DNA of 8,813 bases from Candidatus Freyrarchaeum guaymasense. Lineage in GTDB: Archaea; Asgardarchaeota; Jordarchaeia; Jordarchaeales; Freyrarchaeaceae. Positions 1 through 5,355 of this stretch are shown one piece after another (within the stretch, counting starts at the first letter, position 1; the number at the start of each line of letters is the position of its first letter). The notes beneath the pieces were generated by a model. The model was not told the DNA's origin. It did no database searches and saw only the letters and a program-made list of their open reading frames with translations. The DNA lies in contig JAUQZD010000039.1 in the NCBI GenBank assembly GCA_030587405.1, positions 1 to 8,813 of the forward strand, written 5' to 3'. The position numbers and the translations under genes are program-made.

Positions 1-208
1 TTTTCAGCGACGCGTTTCTGTTGATGTCCTTCGCTTTATCGGATAAGAACAACTCTATCCCGGCTGCCTTAAAGGTAGCAGTACCTGCCCTCTGAGAGGT
101 TCCATACAGCCTTGTAAGCCCCGACTTAGCTCTTATGCCAGCATTCCTTGCAGCCATGCTTACCCTGCTGCCAACCTTCGAGGCGAACGTTCTTGTGCGG
201 GTCGCCAT
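1..208 (-). CDS. 5' part of an unidentified gene, truncated by the window edge
   Basis: I do not recognise this protein. The minus strand is open from an ATG at 208 to the window edge, giving 69 residues and no stop. The frame is open further upstream to about 325, but the ATG at 208 is the best start: GAGGAGG (224-218) lies 9 bases before it. The visible part is basic, rich in Arg, Lys, Ala, Ser and Thr (it begins MATRTRTFASK), and has no evident membrane segment or catalytic motif. A 6-bp GC-rich hairpin (195-200 with 212-217) puts the ATG in its loop. The plus-strand open frame over the same bases looks like a shadow. It could instead be remnant DNA that is open by chance in a GC-rich region, so confidence is limited. 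Confidence 0.4.
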   Translation of the reverse strand, partial: MATRTRTFASKVGSRVSMAARNAGIRAKSGLTRLYGTSQRAGTATFKAAGIELFLSDKAKDINRNASLK

Positions 209-325
209 GCTCCGCACCCTCCTCGAAACAGGGTGGAGGCGACGGGAAAGCTTGCCCTTAGCGGATGCCGACGTCAAGCGACGCGGCGTGCAACCCCGTT
301 CTGGAATGCAACACTGTAACCCTTA

Positions 326-740
326 AATGATTCTTTTTGTGGATGAGGCGGCGCGTCGTCAACTCGCTCCGCACGTGTGCTATTCGATTCCTCACCTTTG
401 CCAGGCGGTCCCTAGCTCTTATGTATGCTACGTGGGCCCTTATCTCCGGCCCGAGCGCCCCATTACCGCGTTTGCAGGCATACCTCCTTGAGCTCTTGTT
501 TGGGGTTCACGCTTGATAGGTTTTTATGGGTAGATGTGTGTTTTGATCTGTCAAGCGTTTCCCCGTCATCGAGGCGTACGCTTCTATTAGGGCTTTCGGG
601 GTAACCCCGGAGCCCCACGTCCAAAGGTTCCGCCCCATAGGCCACCCTGTGACCGAACCAGCACCCCAAACACTTACCAAATTTTTATTTTAACTGTTTC
701 GCAAGGCAAAACGATTAAAGAAAATGGGTACTCTTTATTT
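326..740. other. Gene-poor stretch with stem-loops and short minus-strand open frames
   Basis: No confident gene lies here. Two minus-strand open frames follow each other. One runs from about 669 (TTG) to a TAA near 463 and would give 68 residues containing EPLDVGLRGYPESP. A second runs from an ATG at 569 to a TAA at 258 but has one in-frame TGA (509-507). Neither product is recognised. Two stem-loops at 553-615 are listed separately. The AT-rich stretch at about 680-745 is a plausible promoter region in both directions. The stretch may be the remains of a decayed insertion sequence, but I found no transposase motif that proves it. Confidence 0.4.
553..615. other. Two adjacent stem-loops, possible structured RNA
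   Basis: Hairpin 1 pairs AAGCGT (553-558) with ACGCTT (578-583) around a 19-base loop. Hairpin 2 pairs GGGCT (590-594) with AGCCC (611-615). Inside it, CGGGG (597-601) pairs with CCCCG (605-609) around a TAA loop, giving 10 base pairs with a small internal loop. The strand of any transcript is not known. No T-run follows, so a terminator role is not supported. Tandem GC-rich hairpins are seen in omega RNA of TnpB elements, but no tnpB was recognised beside them. Confidence 0.4.
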
Positions 741-745
741 AATTT
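732..745 (+). promoter_or_regulatory. TATA-like box upstream of the 913-1347 gene
   Basis: An AT-rich run containing TTTATTTAAT sits here after a stretch of mixed composition. Archaeal transcription usually starts about 25 bases downstream of a TATA box, which would be near 765-770. That leaves a leader of about 145 bases before the ATG at 913. The assignment rests on composition and position only. Confidence 0.3.
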
Positions 746-782
746 AGTAGGTGGTAGAGGTGTCTGCGTTGAAGTCGCCGTC

Positions 783-912
783 GAGGCTTAGGTCAGAGCC
801 TCCTCATGCCTCAACCACGATAAAACTAGACCACCCCAGCCCTCTCCAGTCGGTTTACTACGTTATCTCCCAAGGGTCAGCCTGCGCTCTCTTAACGGAG
901 AGACCTCTCTCC
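783..912 (+). promoter_or_regulatory. Leader with a hairpin that covers the ribosome binding site
   Basis: The stretch before the ATG at 913 holds a perfect 6-bp hairpin at 783-802 (GAGGCT with AGCCTC). A second perfect 6-bp hairpin at 897-912 (GGAGAG, loop ACCT, CTCTCC) touches the start codon, and its 5' arm is the only Shine-Dalgarno-like sequence. The same GGAGAG could pair instead with CTCTCC at 842-847, or its GAGAG with CTCTC at 887-891. The arrangement looks like translational control, but it could be chance if translation starts upstream at 751 or 769. Confidence 0.35.
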
Positions 913-1347
913 ATGTCCAGCGAAGCGGAAATTCTCTCCTTTGACCATGGAGGAAAAACCCTTTACAGGGTCAGCCTCTCGGACTCAGGGGTCAAGGTCG
1001 ACGTCTGGGCTGAAAACCCCAGCCAAGCCCAGCGGAAAGCCCAAGAAATAGCCGAAAAAATAAGCCAAACCGGAGCCCCCCAACCAGGCCACCTCACAAC
1101 AATAATGGAGGAATTAGACCGGGCGGTAGCGCTCCTCCTCACCCAAGCCCCCAAACGCCAAATATACCAGCTAATAGCAGACGCAAGAGAAAGAGTAATC
1201 CTCACACTCCAATTCCGCCCCGTAACCCTCCAGATGGCGGAAACCCTCAACCACCTCGCACAGGAGCAGGACAGCCCCCTAGACGCCCAAACTGCAAAAA
1301 CAATAGTGCAAAGGATATTCAGCTGGAAGAAGCAGCTCAAAACATGA
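913..1347 (+). CDS. Unidentified protein, 144 residues
   Basis: I do not recognise this gene. The frame is open from 751 (GTG), with another possible start at 769 (TTG, behind GAGGTG). I prefer the ATG at 913 because the 54 extra residues upstream read like untranslated sequence and are rich in Ser and Pro. The protein starts with what look like beta strands (residues 5-35, including LYRVSLSDSGVKVDVW). It continues with a charged helix (38-52) and a helical C-terminal half (62-144) holding MEELDRAVALLL and a basic end. No signal peptide, membrane segment or metal motif is visible, so a small soluble protein is likely. The coding strand is rich in C and A, the reverse of the G-rich vap and sel genes, which may mean a separate origin. 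The opposite-strand open frame is Trp-rich and looks like a shadow. A terminator-like hairpin begins 8 bases after the TGA. Confidence 0.6.
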   Translation: MSSEAEILSFDHGGKTLYRVSLSDSGVKVDVWAENPSQAQRKAQEIAEKISQTGAPQPGHLTTIMEELDRAVALLLTQAPKRQIYQLIADARERVILTLQFRPVTLQMAETLNHLAQEQDSPLDAQTAKTIVQRIFSWKKQLKT

Positions 1348-1354
1348 CAAAAAC

Positions 1355-1386
1355 GTCCCCCTCCAGAGAAAGGGGGGTCGCTTTTT
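1355..1386 (+). terminator. Hairpin plus T-run after the 144-residue gene
   Basis: CCCCCT (1357-1362) pairs with AGGGGG (1371-1376) around an 8-base loop, and two G-T wobble pairs can extend the stem. TTTTT follows at 1382-1386. Archaeal termination depends mainly on the T-run; the hairpin adds bacterial-type character. Its place 8 bases after the stop supports a terminator and, indirectly, the plus-strand reading of the gene. Confidence 0.5.
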
Positions 1387-1777
1387 CGATTATACAACTC
1401 CTTACTCGGTTTTTACGAGGCTTGCTGGCTGATGAGGGAAATGACTTCGCCGTGGCGACCCGCCTTCTTTCCCACATTTCGGAATAAGACTTTTGCGGAT
1501 TTTTCAAACCTTTCTTTAAGGATGAAATAACAGCGAAAAGCCGTCAAAAAACACAAAAAACATGAAAGGAACACAACCTGCAGGCAACCCCTATATCAGA
1601 TTGAAATCTTTAATTTCCTGGAAGCGTGAGGATGCCTTCCTGTTAACTCTTCCTCTTTCGTGTGGTGCTCAAGCCCGTCTATGGCTGGATTCCCAGTATG
1701 ATTTGAAGAGGGTGGAACGTGGCGAATAAAGAAGCATTTGGAAAATTGAAAATTGATGTAGGTTAACTTTTTTAGAA
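1387..1777. other. Intergenic stretch with no supported gene
   Basis: No open frame of useful length is present on either strand. Visible items are a C-box-like TGATGA near 1432 without a matching D box, a single CRISPR-repeat-like end (ATTGAAA near 1600) with no second copy, and a 5-bp inverted repeat GGAAG/CTTCC near 1620-1640. There are also two GTTAAC palindromes (1642-1647 and 1762-1767) that resemble half-sites of the inverted repeat just downstream. Confidence 0.5.
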
Positions 1778-1804
1778 AGTTAAACTTATAATATTAGTTT
1801 AACT
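1778..1804 (+). promoter_or_regulatory. Inverted repeat over a TATA-like box: probable vapBC promoter and operator
   Basis: AGTTAAAC (1778-1785) and GTTTAACT (1797-1804) form a perfect 8-bp inverted repeat. The 11-base spacer TTATAATATTA is itself TATA-like. AbrB-type antitoxins bind palindromes in their own promoter, so a dimer bound here would block TBP, which would explain autorepression. With TATA at about 1786-1794, transcription should start near 1813. That falls after the first possible ATG (1807) and supports translation from 1825. Confidence 0.6.
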
Positions 1805-1824
1805 ATATGATTTTGGTGGAATCC

Positions 1825-2061
1825 ATGTATATGTTGAAGGTTGGAAGGAAAGGTATTGTGGTTTTGCCGAAGGCGCTGCGGGAGGAGATGGGTGTAGGGG
1901 AAGGTGACCTGCTCGTCTTGGAAAAGAAAGGTGAAGAGTTCAGCGTGAGACCTGTGAAGCCTCTCGTTGTTAGGGTTGACCTTAGGCGTGTTGAGGAGCT
2001 GCTAGGGGAGGAGCTTGCCCTCGAGGAGTCCAAGTTTAAGGGGATGATTAGGTGTGAGTAA
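1825..2061 (+). CDS. vapB: AbrB-family antitoxin (VapB type)
   Basis: This is a small DNA-binding antitoxin that should neutralise the PIN toxin encoded directly after it and repress the operon. Residues 3-45 form a swapped-hairpin AbrB/SpoVT domain, with the typical start KVGRKGIVVLPKALREEMGV and then GEGDLLVLE. The C-terminal part (about 46-78, acidic and helical, ending in IRCE) is the usual toxin-binding tail. The frame is open from an ATG at 1807, but I place the start at 1825: GGTGGA at 1815-1820 is well spaced before it, the AbrB domain begins here, and the predicted transcript starts near 1813. An ATG at 1831 is also possible. The gene overlaps vapC by 8 bases, which indicates coupled translation. 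The AbrB assignment is firm; the exact start is not. Confidence 0.85.
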   Translation: MYMLKVGRKGIVVLPKALREEMGVGEGDLLVLEKKGEEFSVRPVKPLVVRVDLRRVEELLGEELALEESKFKGMIRCE

Positions 2062-2512
2062 GGAGAGGTTTGTGGTCGATACGAGCGTTTTCATTGAGTA
2101 CATAGTTGAGAACGGCCCCTTGAGGGGGGAGGCCGAGGAGCTGTTAAGCAGGGGGATAGGCGGGGAGGTGGAGGTTTTTGTGGTCCCACAGGTTCTTTCG
2201 GAAACACTGTATGTGGCATCTAGAATTTACAGGGTTGCCGGCGTTGAGAACTTTAACGAGGCGGCTTTGGACTACGTTTTGTGGATTTCCGGAAACTTCA
2301 AGCTGTACGATCCGGTAAACGTGTATGTTGAGGCTGGTGAGCTACGTAAGAGTTTTAGAATTGCATTGACAGACTGCTACGTGGTGGCGGCGGCGGAGGC
2401 ACTTAACGCAGGGGCAGTCTTCGCGAGGCCTGAAAAGGAAATGGTGGAGGTACTTGGCGAGCTCAGGGCGCGTGGCGTGGTGTTCTTGGCGGACGCGCAA
2501 AGGAACCTGTGA
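2054..2512 (+). CDS. vapC: PIN-domain ribonuclease toxin (VapC type)
   Basis: This is a probable metal-dependent RNase whose targets are typically tRNA or rRNA, held inactive by the preceding AbrB antitoxin. The 152-residue length suits a single PIN domain. Acidic positions in the expected order are D9 in FVVDTSVFIEY, E50 in PQVLSETLYVA and D107 in IALTDCYVVAAAEALNAG. The usual fourth acidic position, after AVFARP, is probably filled by E127 or E129. The start is GTG at 2054, inside the end of vapB (8-base overlap), and no better start is in frame. The antitoxin-toxin order and overlap are classic for archaeal vapBC. The RNA target cannot be told from the sequence. Confidence 0.85.
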   Translation: MSKERFVVDTSVFIEYIVENGPLRGEAEELLSRGIGGEVEVFVVPQVLSETLYVASRIYRVAGVENFNEAALDYVLWISGNFKLYDPVNVYVEAGELRKSFRIALTDCYVVAAAEALNAGAVFARPEKEMVEVLGELRARGVVFLADAQRNL

Positions 2513-2599
2513 AAGGGGCTGCTTCGCCCGGCCTTCTCGGCTTTACCGGCGTTTGGAGGACCCCTCCGTTTACTGTTGCGGCGTGCGAGTGGTTAGAAA

Positions 2600-2636
2600 A
2601 TGTTTTATTTTGTTCTTCTTGCTGGGTTTAAGGGGG
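2600..2636 (+). promoter_or_regulatory. Likely selB promoter and ribosome binding site
   Basis: TTTTATTT at about 2603-2610 lies in an otherwise GC-rich intergenic stretch and could serve as TATA box, giving a transcript start near 2632. AGGGGG (2631-2636) then lies 5 bases before a TTG at 2642. Together these argue that the ATG at 2600 is not the start of selB. Confidence 0.4.
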
Positions 2637-2641
2637 TTTGC

Positions 2642-4030
2642 TTGATCCCTGTTCATGTTGGGCTGCTTGGGCATATTGATCATGGTAAGACCGAGCTGGC
2701 GCGCTCCCTGAGCGAGTATGTTTCGACGGCTGGTCTTGACAGGCATCCTCAGGCTAGGGAGAGGGGGATGACGATCGACTTGGGGTTTACCTTTTTCAGG
2801 CTTGACGGGTTCCTGGTGACGCTCGTCGACGCTCCCGGTCACGCCGACCTCGTTAGGAGCGTGGTTGCGGGGGCTAACATCATCGACGCCGCGATCTTGG
2901 TCGTGGCCGCCGACGAGGGGCCTAAGGTTCAGACCGGGGAGCACATCTTGATCCTCCACACCTTTGGCATTTCAAGGGTTGTGGTTGCTTTGACCAAGGC
3001 TGACCTGGTGGGGGAGGGGAGGGTGAGGGAGGCTGAGGAGGCTGTTAGGAGGGTTCTTAGGGGTACGGTTCTTGAGGGGGCGCCGATAGTTCCCGTGTCG
3101 GCTGTTACTGGGGAGGGGTTAGACGAGCTTAAGCGCCGCCTGCTGGAGGTCTTAGAGGTCCCGGAGAGGGACGTTGAGGGGCCGTTTATGATGCCTGTTG
3201 ACCACGCCTTCCACGTTAGGGGGGCTGGAACCGTTTTGACGGGAACCGTCCACAGGGGGAGGGTGAGGGTTGGAGGTGAAGTTGAGGTTATGCCTTTGGG
3301 TGTTAGGGTTAGGGTTAGGTCTATTCAGTCCGTTGGGGAGGATAGGGGGGAAGCTAAGGCTGGGGACAGGGTTGGCGTTGCAGTTACGGGGGTTGAGCCT
3401 GAAAGGATTTACAGGGGCTGCTACCTTGGGGATCCCGGAACGCTGAAGGCCACCAGCAGGATCATGGCGAACATCAAGGTTAACAGGCTTTTCAAGTATA
3501 GTCTACGTGGAGGGGTGGAAGTCCACCTGACAGTCGGCATGCCCACGGTCCCAGCGAAGATGTACCCCTTGAAGGAGGTTGGAGGAGGCGTATACTTGCC
3601 GTTGGGGGAGGTTAGGGGGGGTGACGAGGCCCTCTGCTACTTCACCCTCAAGCGCCCAGTCGTGGCTGAGGAGGGCATGCCCGTCCTAGTTTCCAGGCTT
3701 GACCTCCCCCCCACCGTTCTGAGGGTTGCTGGGGGAGGGAGGGTTGTGGATGCGAGCCCTGAGGAGCCTGTCGTCGCCTCGGAGAAGGTTAAGAGGGGGG
3801 TTGTCAGGATGAGGCGTGGGGGAGGATGGGTTGTCCACGGACTGGCTTCAACGAGGGTTGGGGCTGAGAGGATCGTTGGCAGGACTGTTGAGGCTGCAGG
3901 GGGGGTTGAGGGGAGGATAGTTGAGGCGTTCGGCGGCAGGGGGGACGTGGTGGTCGCCTTCAGGGGGGAGGTGAGGGAGGGGGAGGAGGTTTACCTGAGG
4001 CTTCTCAGGGTGAGGAGGAGGCTATGTTGA
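2642..4030 (+). CDS. selB: Selenocysteine-specific elongation factor SelB (archaeal type)
   Basis: This GTPase delivers selenocysteinyl-tRNA(Sec) to the ribosome at UGA codons specified by a SECIS element. Numbered from TTG 2642 (462 residues), G1 is GHIDHGKT (10-17). The switch region STAGLDRHPQARERGMTIDL has T44, and G3 is DAPGH (63-67). EGPKVQTGEH (92-101) follows, then G4 TKAD (118-121) and G5 SA (153-154). The stretch MPVDHAFHVRGAGTVLTGTV (184-203) opens domain II, and its D-H-A-F pattern is typical of archaeal SelB, not EF-1A or aIF2-gamma. SRLDLPPT (351-358) lies in domain III. Residues from about 383 form the SelB-specific domain IV. Length and order match Methanococcus SelB. I chose the TTG because AGGGGG lies 5 bases upstream and the family starts near the P-loop; an ATG at 2600 would add 14 residues. 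The 3' end overlaps the next gene. Confidence 0.93.
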   Translation: MIPVHVGLLGHIDHGKTELARSLSEYVSTAGLDRHPQARERGMTIDLGFTFFRLDGFLVTLVDAPGHADLVRSVVAGANIIDAAILVVAADEGPKVQTGEHILILHTFGISRVVVALTKADLVGEGRVREAEEAVRRVLRGTVLEGAPIVPVSAVTGEGLDELKRRLLEVLEVPERDVEGPFMMPVDHAFHVRGAGTVLTGTVHRGRVRVGGEVEVMPLGVRVRVRSIQSVGEDRGEAKAGDRVGVAVTGVEPERIYRGCYLGDPGTLKATSRIMANIKVNRLFKYSLRGGVEVHLTVGMPTVPAKMYPLKEVGGGVYLPLGEVRGGDEALCYFTLKRPVVAEEGMPVLVSRLDLPPTVLRVAGGGRVVDASPEEPVVASEKVKRGVVRMRRGGGWVVHGLASTRVGAERIVGRTVEAAGGVEGRIVEAFGGRGDVVVAFRGEVREGEEVYLRLLRVRRRLC

Positions 4031-5343
4031 TGGACTTGGAGAAGTATGTTTCGGGCATTCTGCCTAGAAGCATGGCGCTGAGGGGTTTAACGGTCTACAG
4101 GGCTTTAGTGAAGCCTGTTAGGGTTCTCTTCGAGCAGAGGAGGATTCCCGATGAGGGGTGGAGCGACGACGAGGTTAGGATCCTGCTGAGGGTTCTCTCC
4201 ATGATGGACACTGATAAGGATCCCGGCGCTGCGAGGGTTGGGGAGAGGGAGGGTAGGGTTGCCTCCCCGCTCGTCGCCGAGCTCGCCGCCGGGTTCTGCC
4301 ATGGTGTCGGGCGCAGCGGCGTCGTTGCAGCCCCCCAACCAAAGGCGCCAGGTGCGTCGGTCATGTACGCCTTGGCGAACATGCTGGCGTCCGACGCCAT
4401 GAGGAGGTTCGGCGCCCCAAACCTCCGCCACGCGGTGGTGCTTCCAGCCTCAACCGGGTTGAGCCTAGCTCTCGCCCTCTCAGCCCTTAAGAGGGAGGGG
4501 GGAAGGTACGTTGTGTATCCTCGCGTGGACCACAGGTCCCCTCTTAAAGGGATAGAGCTTGCAGGGCTTAAGCCGAGGGTTGTTGAGGGGGTTGTTGAGG
4601 GGGATGCCGTGAGGGTTCCGGTCGACGACGTCGTGGAGGCTGTCGACGGGGAGACGGCAGCCATAGTTTCAACGACAACCTTTTTCCCTCCAAGGGAGCC
4701 GGATGACGTTAAGGGGATCGCTAAGGCTGCAAGGGACCTCGGCGTCCCCCACATAGTGAACAATGCTTACGGGGTTCAGAGCAGGGAGATAATGAGGATG
4801 GTTGGTGGGGCCGTTGACGCCGGGAGGGTTGACGCCGTGGTTCAGAGCACGGACAAGAACTTCCTCACGCCGGTTGGGGGGGCCATAGTTGCATCTGGCG
4901 ACGAGGAGGCTGTTATGAGGGTTAGCGGCATGTACCCTGGAAGGGCCACCGCCGCCCCGATCGTCCAGTTTCTGGCGGCCATACTTTCCCTTGGCGTTAA
5001 GGGGTATGAGAGGCTTCGAAGCGAGCAGGAGGAGAACAGGAGGCTGCTGGGGAGGCTTATGGGGGAGCTGGCGGAGAGGTATGGTGAGAGGATTCTGAGG
5101 GTTTTTAACCCTGTGGCATGTGCGATGACGCTTACAGGTAGGGACCCGTTGAGGGTTGGAGCGGCACTCTACAACTTGAGGGTGAACGGCCCTCGAGCCC
5201 TAGGCCCAAGGGACTGGGGAACCTGCTGCAGGGAGTACAGGACGGCTTACATCACGATGAACGCGGCGATAGGCTCTAAGAGGAGGGACGTGGAGGAGGC
5301 TGTGAGGAGGCTTGACCAGGCGTTGAGGCAGACGGGTAAGTGA
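4024..5343 (+). CDS. spcS: O-phosphoseryl-tRNA(Sec):selenocysteinyl-tRNA synthase (SepSecS)
   Basis: This PLP enzyme converts phosphoseryl-tRNA(Sec) to selenocysteinyl-tRNA(Sec) with selenophosphate, the last step of archaeal and eukaryotic Sec synthesis. The 439 residues match the archaeal family throughout: MDTDKDPGAARVGEREGRV (61-79, with R71, R75 and R78 in the phosphate-binding stretch), FCHGVGRSG (91-99), PQPKAPGAS (104-112), STTTFFPPREPDD (216-228), NAYG (247-250) and STDKNFLTPVGG (275-286), whose K278 should carry PLP. YPGRA (304-308) and NLRVNGPR (384-391) are also present. No key residue seems lost. GAGGAGGAGG lies immediately upstream. The ATG at 4024 lies inside the end of selB (7-base overlap); ATG 4030, overlapping the selB TGA by one base, is an equally good start. 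The overlap implies coupled expression with selB. PSTK, which makes the phosphoseryl-tRNA substrate, should be encoded elsewhere. Confidence 0.93.
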   Translation: MLMDLEKYVSGILPRSMALRGLTVYRALVKPVRVLFEQRRIPDEGWSDDEVRILLRVLSMMDTDKDPGAARVGEREGRVASPLVAELAAGFCHGVGRSGVVAAPQPKAPGASVMYALANMLASDAMRRFGAPNLRHAVVLPASTGLSLALALSALKREGGRYVVYPRVDHRSPLKGIELAGLKPRVVEGVVEGDAVRVPVDDVVEAVDGETAAIVSTTTFFPPREPDDVKGIAKAARDLGVPHIVNNAYGVQSREIMRMVGGAVDAGRVDAVVQSTDKNFLTPVGGAIVASGDEEAVMRVSGMYPGRATAAPIVQFLAAILSLGVKGYERLRSEQEENRRLLGRLMGELAERYGERILRVFNPVACAMTLTGRDPLRVGAALYNLRVNGPRALGPRDWGTCCREYRTAYITMNAAIGSKRRDVEEAVRRLDQALRQTGK

Positions 5344-5355
5344 CTGCCGCAGCCA

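Noticed and set aside
380..410. tRNA T-loop-like TTCGATTCC
   Set aside because: The flanking stem does not pair and no acceptor, D or anticodon arm can be built; a tRNA(Sec) here is not supported.
963..1397. 144-codon minus-strand open frame over the unidentified gene
   Set aside because: Trp- and Ser-rich composition typical of an antisense shadow, no ribosome site, and the downstream hairpin fits plus-strand transcription.
1428..1470. Possible C/D box small RNA starting at TGATGA
   Set aside because: A C box alone is visible; no D, D' or C' box at suitable spacing.
1580..1612. CRISPR-repeat-like end (ATTGAAA)
   Set aside because: Only one copy is present, with no spacing pattern and no cas gene in the window.
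1701..1766. Tiny open frame starting at a GTG near 1719 (about 15 codons)
   Set aside because: Too short to support; no ribosome site of note and no similarity recognised.
2600..2641. ATG 2600 as the start of selB
   Set aside because: It adds 14 hydrophobic residues not expected in SelB and overlaps the TATA-like box; TTG 2642 has a well-spaced Shine-Dalgarno.
3300..3320. Three telomere-like TTAGGG repeats
   Set aside because: They lie in selB and simply encode alternating Val-Arg (VRVRVR) with the host's favoured GTT and AGG codons.
4095..4763. Long minus-strand open frames inside spcS
   Set aside because: Shadows of a clearly identified gene in GC-rich DNA, without family motifs.
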